Origin: Arachis hypogaea
Taxonomy: Eukaryota; Streptophyta; Magnoliopsida; Fabales; Fabaceae
NCBI RefSeq assembly: GCF_003086295.3
Contig: NC_092046.1
Location: 107,363,363 to 107,427,362 of the forward strand
Length of the DNA stretch: 64,000 nt
Direction: 5' to 3'
Below are positions 10,581-22,206 of this stretch, piece after piece. The translations under genes were made by a program, and so were the position numbers. The notes beneath the pieces are model-generated. The model saw only the letters and a program-made list of their open reading frames with translations. It had not been told where the DNA came from and made no database searches. Numbering within the stretch: position 1 is the stretch's first letter; every line of letters starts with the position of its first letter.

Positions 10581-12182
10581 ATGACCAGGAAGAGGGATAA
10601 AGAACCCCTCTTGACTCCTGATCCTGAACCTGAGAAGACTCAAAGGAGGCATTTATAACTAGCTAAAGCACAACACTCCGGAAGAGACCTCTCAGAAAGT
10701 TTTGAACAAGAAAAGAAGGATATGGCCGAACCACAAGAGGAGCCTAGGAAGGTCCTTGGTGACTTTACCATGCCTACATTTGACTTTTATGGCAGAAGCA
10801 TTGCTGTACCTGCCATTAGAGATAACAATTTTGAGCTTAAGTCTCCGTTAGTCTCTCTTCTGCAACAGAACTGTAAATTTCATGGACTTCCAATGGAAGA
10901 TCCACATCAGTTCTTATAGATCTGTGATATTGTAAAGACTAATAGAGTTGATCCTAAAGTCAACAAGCTGATGCTTTTCCCCTTTGCTCTAAGAGACAGA
11001 GCTAAGTTTTGGTTGGATGCCCAACTAAGATAGAGTCTTGACTCTTGGGAAAAGCTAGTTAATACTTTTCTTGCTAAGTTCTTTCCCCCTAAAAGGATGA
11101 GCAAGATTAGAGTGAAAGTTCAAACCTTCAGACAAAGAGAAGGTGAATCACTTTATGAAGCTTGGGAGAGATACAAGCAACTGATCAGGAGATGTCCTCC
11201 TGACATGCTCTCAGAATGGTCCCTTATAGGCGTATTCTATGATGGCTTGTCTAAGATATCCAAGATTTCCTTGGATAGCTCTTCAGGTGGATCTCTCCAC
11301 TTAAAGAAAATATCTGCAGAAGCTAGAGAACTCACTGAGATGGTTGCAAACAGCCAATTCATGTACGCCTCTGAGAGGAATCCTGTAAACCATGGAACCT
11401 CTTAGAAGAAAGGAGTTCATAAAGTTGAGACTCTAAATTTCATCCTTGCTCAGAATAAGATCCTGACCCAACAGGTCAACATGATCTCTCAACATCTCAC
11501 TAGGATGCAAACTGCACCTGGCAGTAATTAGGAAGCTTCTCTTGAAGAAGAAGCTTATGATCCTGATCAACCCACCATCGAGGAGGTGAATTACATGGGA
11601 GAAGCCTATGAAAACACTTACAACCCTTCATGGAGGAATCATCCTAACCTCTCATGGAAGGATCAACAGAAACCTCAGCAAGGTTTCAATCAAGGTAGTA
11701 GGAACCAGAATAGGTTCAACAATAGACCACCATTCCCATCTTCTCAAGGGAATATGGAAACTTCTAAGCAGAGCCTTTCTGACTTAGCCATTCTAGTCTC
11801 CAACCTCACTAAGACCATCCACAGTTTCATTAATGAAACAAGGTCCTCCATTAGAAACTCAGAGATACAAGTTGGTCAACTGAGCAAGAGGATCCCAGAG
11901 ATCCTTTTTGACACTCTTTCCAGTAATACTGAGGTTAATCCTAGAGAAGAGTGCAAATTCATAACCATGGAGGTTGAGGCTGAATTGGAAGAGAATGGGA
12001 AGGAATTGAACGCCAATGAAGAAGTCTTCACTGGGCATTCAACGCCCACTAGCCCAGGGAAGCTGGCGTTAAACACCAACAAGGACATCCCTGCTGGGCA
12101 TTCAACGCTCAGAATGCTAGAGGGACTGGTGTTTAATGCCAGCAGGGTGGACAGCAAGGGCGTTCAACGCCCAATAAGCTGA
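10581..12182 (+). pseudogene. Element B gag, broken
   Basis: A retrotransposon gag: it would form the particle shell and bind element RNA in the cytoplasm. ATG at 10581 (MTRKRDKEP) is chosen because it opens the frame that runs through the whole gag. In-frame stops are at 10656, 10917, 11031, 11403 and 11529. The core includes NNFELKSPLVSLLQQNC, FPFALRDRAKFWL, FLAKFFPP, VQTFRQREGESLYEAWERYK and RCPPDML, shared with gag of C and E. No CCHC zinc knuckle is seen. After residue 470 the coding sequence contains GGCGTTGAACGCC-type palindromic words, and at least two frame changes separate it from the protease. Confidence 0.85.
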
Positions 12183-12205
12183 CAAAGCTGGCGTTGAACG
12201 CTAGT
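12008..12205. repeat. Palindromic words inside gag of B
   Basis: GGCATTCAACGCCC, GGCGTTAAACACC, GGCGTTCAACGCCC and GGCGTTGAACGCTAG recur within the 3' part of the gag frame. The same word class occurs in the LTR of this family, in the post-gag region (14936-15045) and in the solo LTR at 13883-13989. Confidence 0.6.
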
Positions 12206-12309
12206 CAAAGCACACCCTTTGAGTGCCTGAATCCCACTCAAAAACCCTCTAGCTCAGAACCAAAGGAAACCACAAAGACTATTGAGGTTACTTTGAATGC
12301 ACTTCTACA

Positions 12310-12866
12310 GTGTATAATTTTGATGATTACTCATCCTCAAGTGAGGATGAAGGCACTAGGGAAGAGCAAGTTGCTCGTTTCCTAGGAGCTCTAATAAAGC
12401 TGAATGCCAAACTATTTGGTACAAAGCCTTTGGAGGAAGAACCTCCACTGCTCACCAAAGAACTCCATGCTTTGGTTCAACAAGAGCTACCTCAGAAGCT
12501 TCCAGACCCTAGACGCTTTCTGATTCCTTGCACCATAAGCACTATAACCTTTGAAAAGGCTCTATGTGACCTAGGGTCAAGCATCAACCTCATGCCACTC
12601 TCTGTAATGCAGAAGTTGGGAATCCTTGAGGTACAAGCTGCACACATCTCTTTAGAGATGGCAGACAAGACCATGAAGAAGCCATATGGCTTAGTGGAGG
12701 ATGTCTTGGTTAAAGTTGAAAACCACTACATCCTTGCAAACTTCATTGTCTTGGACATAGGAGAGGATGAGGATGACTGTGTCATCCTTGGAAGACCTTT
12801 CCTAGCCACAGCTAATGCTATCATTGATGTAGCTAAGGGAGAACTAACCCTAAAGATAGGGGAGGA
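12310..12866 (+). pseudogene. Element B retropepsin-like protease, split by a solo LTR
   Basis: Aspartic protease domain: a linker (ELHALVQQELPQKLPDPRRF) is followed by the active-site region LCDLGSSINLMPLS, LEMADKTMKKPYGLVEDVL and the closing motif ILGRPFLAT. The canonical Asp-Thr/Ser-Gly is Asp-Leu-Gly, which is usual for this clade. The frame runs without stops to 12866, where a minus-strand solo LTR is inserted, and continues at 14370. It is out of frame with the broken gag. It probably matured the gag polyprotein. Confidence 0.85.
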
Positions 12867-14364
12867 TGGTGCACGAAATTGTGATTACACTTTTCACAAC
12901 TCCGCACAACTAACCAGCAAGTGCATTGGGTCATCCAAGTAATATCTTACGTGAGTAAGGGTCGATCCCATGGAGATTGTCGACTTGAAGTAAGCTATGG
13001 TTATTTTATAAATCTTAGTCAGGAGATTAATGATAATAGTGGTTATATTTATGAAAATAAATAACATAAAATGAACAGTACTTGTGATTCAGTAATGGGG
13101 AATAGGCTGAAGTTCTGGAGATGCTCTGTCATCTGAATCTCTGCTTTTCTACGGTCTTCTTCTCCAAACACGCATGGCCTCCTTCCATAGCAGGCTGTAT
13201 GATCCTCTCGGATGAAAAATACCAAGCGCTGTCACCGCACGGCTAATCATCTATCAGTTCTCACTAGCGTCAGAATAGGACCATTATCCTTTTGCACACT
13301 GTCACTGCGCCCAACATTCGCGAGTTTGAAGCTCGTCACAGTCATCCCCTTCCAGATCCTACTTGAAATACCACAGACAAGGTTTAGACTTTCCGGATCC
13401 TAGGAATGCTGCCATTGATTTTAGCTTATACCATGAAGGTTCTAACCTTCGGATTCGGTCCGTGGATTAGAAACCCAAGAGATACGCACTCAAGCTGTCG
13501 CCCAATGACTACGTTGAACTCAGATAGAATGGAGTGGTTGTCAGGCACGCATTCATAGGGTTGAGGATAATGATGAGTGTCACGGATCATCATATTATCC
13601 ATATTTAAGTACGAGTGAGTATCTTAGAATGGAATCAAGCGTAATTGAATACAAGACAGTAGTAATTGCATTAGTCCATTGAAACAATATAGTGCAATAT
13701 GAAATGTAAAAATGTCATTAGTTACAAAATAAATCTCTAAAAGTAGTTTTTATACTAGACTAGTAACTTAGGTTTACAGAAAATGAGTAACTAAGTGCAA
13801 ATAGTGCAGAATTCCACTTCTGGGACCCACTTGGTGTGTACCTGGGCTGAGCTTTCAAGCTTTCACGTTCATATGCCCAAAGTTGGCGTTAAACGCCACC
13901 CTGAGTGCCAAAATGGGAGTTTAACACCGAAAAAGGTGCCAGTTCTGGCGTTTTACGCCAGAAAGTTTTAGGCTGACTTTGGACGCCAGTTTCGGCCATC
14001 AAATCTTGGGAAAAGTATGAACTATTATATATTTCTGGAAAGCCCAGGATGTCTATTTTCCAACGCAATTGAGAGCGCACCAATTGGATATCTATAGCTT
14101 GAGAAAATCCATATCAAGTGTAGGAGGTTCAGAATCCAACAGCATCTGCAGTCCTTTTTCAGCCTCTGAATCAGATTTTTGCTCAGGTCCCTCAATTTCA
14201 GCCAAAAATTACCTGAAATTACAGAAAACCACACAAACTCATAGTAAAGCCCAGAAATGTGATTTTTGAATAAAAACTAATAAAAATATAATAAAAAGTA
14301 GCTGAAACATACTAAAGACTATATAAAAACAATGCCAAAAAGGGTATAAATTATCCGCTCATCA
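12867..14364 (-). mobile_element. Solo LTR 1
   Basis: 1498 bp, bounded by TGGTGCACGA and CGCTCATCA on the plus strand, that is TGATGAGCGGATAATTTA on the minus strand. It has perfect duplications gagga at 12862-12866 and 14365-14369. It is related to the LTR of B but diverged. A GGCGTTAAACGCC-type word array lies at 13883-13989, 375-480 bp from the LTR start. There is no internal region, so it arose by LTR-LTR recombination. Confidence 0.93.
13883..13989. repeat. GGCGTTAAACGCC-type word array in solo LTR 1
   Basis: TTGGCGTTAAACGCCA, TGGCGTTTTACGCCAG and GGACGCCAG follow each other within about 100 bp. Confidence 0.7.
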
Positions 14365-14369
14365 GAGGA

Positions 14370-14735
14370 CCACATCTTATTCAAGATGCTTCATCCCAAT
14401 TCTCCCTAAGAGAGATAACAGTGAAACACCTAGTATGCCAACCCTTTCTTTCTGTGCAGAGCTCTTTAGAGCCCTCAGACATCAATTCTAAGTTTGGTGT
14501 TGGGCAACCCTCAACAAGCTCTAAGCACAAAGTTACTAAAAAGAAAGTTCCTTAAGGCTGGAAGGACAAAAAAGTCCCAACTGAAGGCCTCTCACCTGGC
14601 ATGAGAGTTGTCTTCACTAAAAAGCCAGTCCTACCACACACAGTAAGTCGTGTCCTGTCTCTAGAGCATGTCGAGCTCATTCATGAGAGGACAGGAAAAA
14701 ATTCACTGTAAGGGTCGAAAATCTGAGCCCTTACT
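14370..14735 (+). pseudogene. Element B gag-protease C-terminal tail
   Basis: Skipping the solo LTR and one target-duplication copy lets the protease frame continue for a few codons. Further on, the conserved tail module appears with a stop and frame shifts: KKKVP, GWKDKKVPTEGLSPGMRVVF, then VSRVLSLEHVELIHER and a terminal ...YSPP before a stop near 14733. The same tail ends gag-pro in D and E. SPG.RVV resembles the integrase C-terminal FxPGDLVL of F and J. Confidence 0.7.
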
Positions 14736-15096
14736 CACCTCCTTAAGGAGTTGAAGGTCAAGCTAGTGACTTTAAAAGAGCGCTTATTGGGAAGCAATCT
14801 AACTTTTACTCAACCTTATTTATTTTAATTTCATTTTGTTTTTCCTTCAGTCTTAAAGTCATGATTATATGCATCAGTCAAGAGACAGAAATTCACAGCA
14901 GTGAAAAACAAAACACTCCATAAAGAGTGTTAAAGTTAAACACCAGTGAGGAAGCCCTCCTGGGCGTTTAACGCCCCAAGAGGCGAGCATTGCTGGCGTT
15001 GTACGCCAGTCAGGGAGCAGCCCTTGGGCATTCAAACACCAATGCAGAGAAGCAGGGAATCTGGAATTCCCTAGCCTCTCAGGACCAAGAGGTCCC
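14736..15096 (+). other. Post-ORF noncoding region of B
   Basis: It opens with the conserved GTCAAGCTAGTGAC and AAAGAGCGCTT segment (14757-14790); the following stem found in E and J has decayed here (TTGGGAAGCAATCT). GGCGTTTAACGCC-type words lie at 14936-15045. No ORF is seen. Confidence 0.6.
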
Positions 15097-16607
15097 TGAT
15101 AAACCCATATTTCATGAGTTCTTTTGTGCTTAATTTGAGTGATTTATACAATCCTTCACCTGCTTATTCACATTAATTGTATGGTTTTACTTTCCCTTCC
15201 TTATTATGTCATATTGTGAAAAACATGTTTCCTAAGCTTTAAAAATTAATTATTTTAATTACCTTTATTTCCATTCGATGCCGTGATTAGTGTGTTGAGT
15301 AGTTTCAGATTTTCTAAGGTAGAATGACTTAAAGGATGGAAAAGGAAACATACAAAATAGGAAGGAGAAAGCAAAACGGAGCTTTAAGGAAACTGGTATC
15401 CACGCGATTGCATGGATGACGCGATCGCGTGCCAAGCACGAATCAGCAGCGATGCGGCCGCATCACTGACGCGACCATGCGCCTTAAGCAGAACGCACAT
15501 GACGCAGTCGCATGACTGACGCGATCGCGTGGCAAGGAAAAGCTCCGAATGACGCGACCGCGTGACCCACGCGGACGCGTGACAGAGGCCACACACCAGA
15601 AATTGCAGAAAACGCTCATAGCGATTTCTGAAGCCCTTTTTGGCCCAGATCCAAGTACAGACATCATAGACTAGAGGTTATAAAGTGTGGGAATGCATCC
15701 ATTCAAAGGGGGCTCGCATATTTTACTTTTCAATGATTTAGATTTAGTTGAGAGGGAGATCTTCTCTCTCTCTCTCTCTCTTAGGATTTAGGATTTCTTC
15801 TTGTTTTAAGAGTAACTCTCAATCCAGGTTTTACGTTCCTTTGTTTTAGCTTCCTTTTACTTTTTATTTATTCCAATACTTGAATTGATCAGTGAATTTA
15901 TGAATTTCTTCCATGTTACAGACTGTTATTTGAATTAATAATATTTGAGGTATTTTCAGTTTATGATTGTTCTCTTTGATTTAAGTTACCATTGCTTCCC
16001 ATCTAAGGATATTTTTATTATTCTATCAATTTTACTTTTTCCCCTTTTGGTTCTAGTTAAGAATTCAGTAACTCAACAGTTATTAAACTCAACATAATTG
16101 ATAATCGTTATCTTGCTAATTGAGCTGAACTTAAGTAATCCCAACTATTTCTTAGGAAATAAATAGGATTCAAAGGTCAATTTAATTAGTCCCTTGACTC
16201 TCCTTTGCTTTAGTAAAGGTTGACCAAGTGGAGTTTAGATTCAACTTTCATTATAGTTGAGAGAGATAACTACGTTGGACCTCCAACTTCTCTTACCTTG
16301 CCAAAAGTCTGCTTTACAGTATTTATTTATTTTAATTGCCATTTACTTTACCTGTCATTTAAATTACTTGCCTCTCATCTTCTAAACCCCGATTACAACC
16401 TTTATAGCCAATAATAAGAACATACTTCCTCGCAGTTCCTTGAGAAGACGACCCGAGCTTTAAATACTCGGTTATCAATTTTAAAAGGGGTTTGCTACTT
16501 GTGACAACCAAAACGTTTGTATGAAAGGACTTTTGAAGGTTTAGAAACTATACTTGCAACGAGGATTTATCCGCAAATTTCTAGACCACGCAAAAGTTCT
16601 CTCATCA
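15097..16607 (+). mobile_element. Solo LTR 2
   Basis: 1511 bp, TGATAAACCC... to ...TCTCATCA, with perfect duplications gtccc at 15092-15096 and 16608-16612. It belongs to the same family as K. A TATA-like GGTTATAAAGTG is at about 15675 and a CT microsatellite at about 15763-15780. It is inserted in the 3' noncoding part of B. Confidence 0.93.
15401..15582. repeat. ACGCG..CGCGT word array in solo LTR 2
   Basis: About ten copies or half copies of GACGCGACCGCGTGAC-like words lie 300-485 bp from the LTR start and about 90 bp upstream of the TATA-like box. Confidence 0.8.
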
Positions 16608-17276
16608 GTCCCACAGAAGCTCCACCTACCGCCGCCTTTTTCCTCCCCATTGATTATATTTGCTAGAGGACGAGCAAACTCTTAAGTTTGGTATTGCAAA
16701 AGCTCTGCTTTGTGACTTCTACCACTCTTAAGTATAGAAGAAGAGGATGGAGCAAACTAAAGAGCATGCACATGAGCCTGTGCAGCCGCCTCAACAAAGA
16801 CAAAGGAGTCACATAGAAGAGATCAAGCACTACATGGGATCAAGCACTGGCCACCATCATTCAAGTGGATTCGTTCTCTTTTACTCCTTTCTTGTTACTT
16901 TTCTATTTTCTGTCTATTTATTTATTTATTCTCTTGTTCTAAGTTGCATGATCATTAGCATTTGATGTGTTTAAGTTGTAATGTGTTCCATATATTCCTC
17001 ACCTTGCTTAAATAATTTTTTCTTTAAGAATTGAGAGATGCATGAATTTCAAGTTCAAAATAAGATTTGTTTAATTAGTTTTATGTGGTGTCATTTGCTT
17101 TTGTTTCTAAATGTATGATTAAATAGTGCATATTTGAAGTTGATTATGAATGTTGGCTCTTGAAAGAATAAGGAAAAAGGAAAAATATTATCGATAACTA
17201 AAAAATCTGAAAATTGATTCTTGAAGCAAGAAAAAGCAGCAGAAAGCAAAAGAAAAAGCATGCTGCAAAAGAAAAA

Positions 17277-17284
<8 letters not shown>

Positions 17285-17324
<40 letters not shown>
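17285..17324. repeat. (AT)20 microsatellite
   Basis: A 40-bp run of pure AT dinucleotide, preceded by a run of A. Confidence 0.95.
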
Positions 17325-17327
<3 letters not shown>

Positions 17328-18015
17328 TGCAAAAGAAAAAAAACTGGCAAAAAAGAAAAAAAATAAAAAGAAAAATCCATTACTGCCCAAAAATGCAGGA
17401 AAAGGAGGGCAGATTGAAAAAGCCAGTAACCCTTTAAACCAAAAGGTAAGGGTAAAAGGGCCCAAGGCTTTGAGCATCAATGGTTAGGAGGGCCCAAAGG
17501 AATAAAATCCTGGCCTAAGAGGCTAAACCAAGCTGTCCCTAACCTTGTGCTTGTGGTGTGAAGGTGTCAAGTGAAAAGCTTGAGACTGAGCGGTTAAAGT
17601 CGTGGTCCAAAGCAAAAAGAGTGTACTTAAGAACTCTGGACACCTCTATCTGGGGACTCTAGCAAAGCTGAGTCACAATCTGAAAAGGTTCACCCAGGTA
17701 AAGTGTCTGTGGCAAGAATGTATCCAGTGGTAATACTGGAAAACAGAGTGTTTAGGGTCACGGCCAAGACTCAGAAAGATGTGTTCAAGAATCAAAATAA
17801 GCTTAACTAAGAGAGTCAATAATATCATTTGGATTCTAAGTTCCTAAAGATACCAACATCGCTAAGTTTCAATGGATAGTGAGATGCCAAAACTATTCAG
17901 AAGCAAAAAGCTACTAAGTCCCGCTCATCTAATTTTAACTAAGCTTCATTTGAAACTTAGAAATTTATTGTATCTTAATTTTCTTTGGTATCCTACTATG
18001 TTTTTAGTTACTCGC

Positions 18016-18044
18016 GGACAAGCAACAGTTTAAGTTTGGTATTG
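18016..18044 (+). promoter_or_regulatory. PPT-like end motif of B
   Basis: GACAAGCAACAG, then TTTAAGTTTGGTATTG, abuts the 3' LTR at 18045. Equivalent sequences abut the 3' LTRs of A and D, so it is the likely plus-strand priming region although it is not a pure purine tract. Confidence 0.6.
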
Positions 18045-18915
18045 TGATGAGCGGATATTTTATACGCTTTTTGACATCATTTTCATATAGTTTTTAGCAG
18101 TTTTTATTTAGTTTTCATTAAGTTTTTATAGGTTTTAGTGTTAAAATCACATTTCCAGATTCTACTATGAGTTTTCATGTTTTTGGACAATTTCAGGTAT
18201 TTTCTGGCTGAAATTGAGGAGCTGGAGTAGAAGTCTGATTCAAAGACAGAGAAAGCACTGCAGATGCTGTCTGCATTCGGAAGAGCTTTTCTGGAGCTAC
18301 AAAAGTCCAGATGGAGCATTCTTAACGGCTATGGAAATATGAATTCTAGAGCTTTCCAGAAATATATAATAGTCCATACTTTGTATCGGATTAGAAAGCG
18401 CAAAACTGGCGTCCAACACCAGCTTCCTGCCCCCTTCCAGGCATGCAGTGCCCAAAGAGCAGAGCCCAGCATCCAAAGGCCCAGATAGGACCCCCTAGCT
18501 GGCATTCCACACACAAGGAGCCTCATATCACGTGGATCTCATTAAAGCTTAGCCCAAATACTCACCAAGTGGGCCTCAGAAGTAGATTTTAGCACTAAAT
18601 AGACCGTTTTACCCTTACTAGTCATTTGTTTAGTATTTAAAGGATTTGATCTATGTAACTTAGGGGAACTTACATCAGTTTTCTCATTAGTTTCATTTTC
18701 ACCGTTTTTTTTACTTTAATATGAGTTTCTAAACCTCCTAGGTTGAGGGGAGGAGCCCTACTGAGTCCTATGAATTAATAAAAGTACTATTTCTTCTTCT
18801 TCGATCTGTGTTTGTTCTATCTCTAAGATGTATATTTCGATCTTCATCGTGGTGAGCAGGATGATCTGACAAATTAGCTCTGTTCATCACATTAAGACGA
18901 ACGTGCTTAACTGAC
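18045..18915 (+). repeat. Element B 3' LTR, left part
   Basis: TGATGAGCGG start, colinear with the 5' LTR from 7154 to about 8030, then broken by C. The word array is at 18406-18513. The duplication of C (ctgac) is at 18911-18915. Confidence 0.88.
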
Positions 18916-20269
18916 ATTTGTGCTATTGCAGCCTCTATTCTTTCAAAATTGCTCTTGATTTCACATGGTTGCATAGTTGAGATTGATGTTTCTTGGCGGT
19001 GGTTGTTGTTTGTTTGTTAGGTGGAGTGATATGATGTATTTTGTGAATTGTGGTAGGGTCTGTTGTTGTCTGATTGATGGTTAGGGTTATGGTTGTTGTA
19101 TTGGTTGGATTGGTATGGCTTGTTATGGTCTTGGTTGTGGCTTTGTTGGTTTCCCCACCCAAATTTTGGGTGGTTCTTCCAACCTGAGTTATATATTTTG
19201 GAGTTTGGGTCATATGATGGTCTAGAAGAGTTGTTCACATAGTTCGCCTGCTCCCATTCACTTTCAACTTCAGGGGCATCTTCTTCCTGTGGTGGTGCTT
19301 GAGCTTGGACCGCTGAGACTTGGCTAGTCTCCATCTTCTTCGTTAGGGCTGCTAGTTATGCTGTAATCATCTTGCTTTGTGCTAACAAGGCATCCATAGA
19401 GTTTAGCTCCAGCACTCCTCTCTTTTGAGTTCTTTCTGAAGCATAGAAGTACTCATTTTCAGCTACAGTCTCTATAACATCTATGGCTTCTTCAATGGTT
19501 TTCTTCTTGTTGAGTGAACCCCCTAAAGAATGGTCAACAACTTTCTTTGCTTCATATGATAGCCCTTCATAGAAGATGTGGAGTTGCACCCATTCGTTGA
19601 ACATATCCGGAGGACACTTCCTTGTCATGTCTGTGAACCTCTCCCAGGCCTCATAAAGTGCTTCACTATCTTGCTATCTGAAGGTCTGCACCTCAGCTCT
19701 CAGTCTATTGACTCTCTGTGGAGGATAGAATCTTACTAGAAATTTGTTTACAACCTCATCCCAAGTTGTTAAGCTCTCCTTGGAAAATGCCTCCAACCAT
19801 TTTGCTGCCTTATCTCTGAGAGAGAAAGGAAACAAAAGTAGTTTGTAGGTGTCATGGTGTATGCCATTGGACTTTACAGTGTCACAAATCCTCAAGAATG
19901 TAGTGAGATGTTGGTTCGGGTCCTCTTGAGCTCCCCCTCTATATGAACAATTATTCTCGACAAGTGTAATGAGTTGAGGTTTCAACTCAAAGTTGTTAGC
20001 ATGGATTGTTGGCTTTAGAATGCTACTGCCACAGTTTCCTGGATTTGGGTTGATGTAGGAGCTTAAGACTCTCCTCTCTTGCCCAATATGATTACCAGCA
20101 TCTACTCCAACATAGTTTTGCACTCCTTCTTCCATAGTAGCTCCCAGATCTTCCTCCACTACTTCCTCTCCGACTATGCCTTTACATCTTGCTTCCCTCC
20201 TTAATCTAAGGAAAGTCCTCCAGGTTCCCTATCGAAGGAGGATAAAATTTCTCCCCTTCTACCTGTCAT
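18916..20269 (-). pseudogene. Element C gag, broken and truncated
   Basis: Gag closely similar to that of E. ATG at 20269 (MTGRRGE) parallels the E start MTGRRSG; a frame change near 20225 follows. The main frame then has SYINPNPGNCGSS, NNFELKPQLITLV, FPFSLRDKAAKWLEAF, FYPPQRVNRLRAEVQTFR, CPPDMFNEWVQLHIFYEGL and DVIETVAENEYFYASER, then an Asn/Gln/His-rich tail (NQDHNKPYQSNQYNNHN). In-frame stops are at about 19674, 19356 and 19017. There is no CCHC knuckle. The coding sequence ends at 18916, where B LTR sequence begins. Confidence 0.88.
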
Positions 20270-20524
20270 ATATTCAACAAACAATAAGTAGAGGATAAGT
20301 GAAGGAATCACTCTTGTTAAGATTAGTGGTTAGCTTGGTTGATGCAATTAATCAAATAGTTAGAAGGATGAAAATATGAGCACTGAATAACTAAAATGGC
20401 CAAAGTAAAAAAATAAAGCAAAACTGAACAAAGAAAATTAAAGAACTGGAAAAGAAATAACAAGGTAATTAAAATGCTTAATCTAGCTCCCCGATCAATA
20501 TAATCATTGTCAAATTCAAACCAA

Positions 20525-20542
20525 TCCCCGGCAACGGCACCA
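20525..20542 (-). promoter_or_regulatory. Primer-binding site of C (tRNA-Asp type)
   Basis: TGGTGCCGTTGCCGGGGA on the minus strand, one change from the tRNA-Asp complement, seven bases inside the LTR end. Confidence 0.85.
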
Positions 20543-20549
20543 TAAAACT

Positions 20550-22206
20550 TGATGACCGGAATTCACTCCCCATATAAAATTGATGAATCCGTTCTTTTGG
20601 AAAGCGCACCAAAATTATCGTCAAGTAATAACCCACAGTGGAGTGGGATCGTATCCACAGAGATTGGTAGATTTGAGCAATTTTAATCAATTGGTGAATT
20701 AGTTAAGCTAAACAACATAGAGTGTGTTTGCCGAATTGTAAATAAAAAGGAAAATAAATGACACAAAAGTAAAGATAAACAGTAAAGTGCAGAAAAGGAA
20801 ATGGCAATAATGTAAAGTACATAATCATAAATGACTTAATTATAAAAGGGAATGGGGATTGACAGAATATAAAGAAAGCTATAAAGAAAGTGGAAGGTAA
20901 GAATAGGGGAAATTCATTGAGATCAGGAGATGTTGTTCTCTTTGGATTAAATCACATTCATCTCATCTTCAATCATGCAACTCATGGACCTCTTGGCAAT
21001 CATGATTGATTGAGTCCCAATCCCTTGGTGACTCAATATCTCAGATCTTGATCAATAGCCAATTCCTTGGTCTAATTGCTCATGAAGAGAGATATGCTTG
21101 GTCCCTGATTATATCACACATCATCATAGGTCCAAGTAGAGGGAGGATTATATGTCACCATATACAAACACCAAAACCCAGATCATACTCAAGTGTGAGA
21201 AGGGATTTCTATCATGGTTTCATGTTTCCTTTTCCAAGGTTCCCATGAAACCCATTTTGCATTCAACCTCTTTCCCATGATGATTGAACACTAACATTAA
21301 AATGAAATTCCTTCTAGCAAATCAAAGAGAGGATGAAGAGAAGAAGAAATTCACTATCATTAATCCATCAAGTACAATAGAGCTCCTTCTCTCAATGAGA
21401 GGGAATTTAGCTACTCATAGCTCAAGAAAAAGTACAAGAGATGGAAGAGATAATGTAAAAAAAGTAAATCTAACTATACTTCAACAAGGCTACAACCTAA
21501 AATAGCTAACCCCTTTCTCAGTACTTTCAGAGGTTATTTATACTACTCCTAGCACTAGAATAAAGAAAATACAAAAGGGAAAAGAAAAATACAATTTGGA
21601 GGGAAAAGAAAACTCAATAAACGTGACCTTCCAGGCTGGCGTGTGGTTGGCGTTCAAGTGGCGTGCCACGCCCAGCCTCCAATTTGGCTTGGCACGCCAC
21701 GCCCAACTCTTCAAGTGGTACGCCCAAGTGAGGATTGAGAGCTGGCGTGCCACGCCTTCGACACCAAGTGGCACACCCATGAATTTGTGTCCCCTCTGGG
21801 TTGATGAACCGGCGTGCCACACCCAGTGGTCCAAGTGGCACGCCCATAGTGTGTAATGAGCTTGGCATGCCATGCCCAGCTTGGCGTGCCATGCCCCTTT
21901 AGTGGCCTTCAGCATTGCTCTTTGGAAATCGGTATTGGCGTGCCACGCCTAGCTCCTGGCATGCCACGCCCATACAATTTCATGGCGTTTGTTCCAAGTG
22001 GCATGCCAGTTTCATACGCCCAGCTTGTTTTGTTGTTTTCTTCCCTTTTTGTTGCTCTTTTCACATGGAATTCAGCACAAACTCATTTCAAAGCAATGTA
22101 TCATAATATTCATCAAATAGTTCATCAATTGCAATGATCAAATGAGATTATGCTCTCTTATGGTCCTTTTTAGGCAAGAAAAAAGGGTAAATGATGCAAG
22201 TTATCA
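20550..22206 (-). repeat. Element C 5' LTR
   Basis: 1657 bp, TGATAACTTG... to ...CCGGTCATCA on the minus strand. The U5 side is alignable with other LTRs of the clade, but the U3 is not like that of E despite the similar gag. A TATA-like AGTATAAATAACC is at about 21530-21545. Confidence 0.8.
21636..22020. repeat. GGCGTGCCACGCC word array in LTR of C
   Basis: About a dozen copies or half copies of TGGCGTGCCACGCCC, with CAAGTGGCACGCCCA spacer words, lie 190-570 bp from the LTR start. Confidence 0.85.

Larger units (their letters stand above)
16608..18044 (+). other. 3' internal region of B with an ORF remnant
   Basis: An internal copy of the PPT-like block (GAGGACGAGCAAACTC, then TTAAGTTTGGTATTG) is at about 16672-16705. 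A short frame from 16747 (MEQTKEHAHEPVQPPQQRQR) may be the remnant of a second ORF; it degenerates after about 45 residues and I do not assign a function. The rest is A-rich, with (AT)20 at 17285-17324, and holds no other ORF I trust. Confidence 0.5.
18916..22206 (-). mobile_element. Element C: truncated gag element
   Basis: On the minus strand: 5' LTR (22206 to 20550), PBS (20542 to 20525), leader and gag, which stops abruptly at 18916 inside coding sequence (...IEAAIAQMS). There is no 3' LTR, PPT or pol. The flanks ctgac (18911-18915) and cagac (22207-22211) differ by one base and may be a target duplication. The truncation is either internal deletion or aberrant integration. Confidence 0.8.

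Noticed and set aside
17091..17487. Frames on both strands across the (AT)20 tract
   Set aside because: Composition-driven: alternating Tyr-Ile and poly-Lys or poly-Phe; no start context or homologue.
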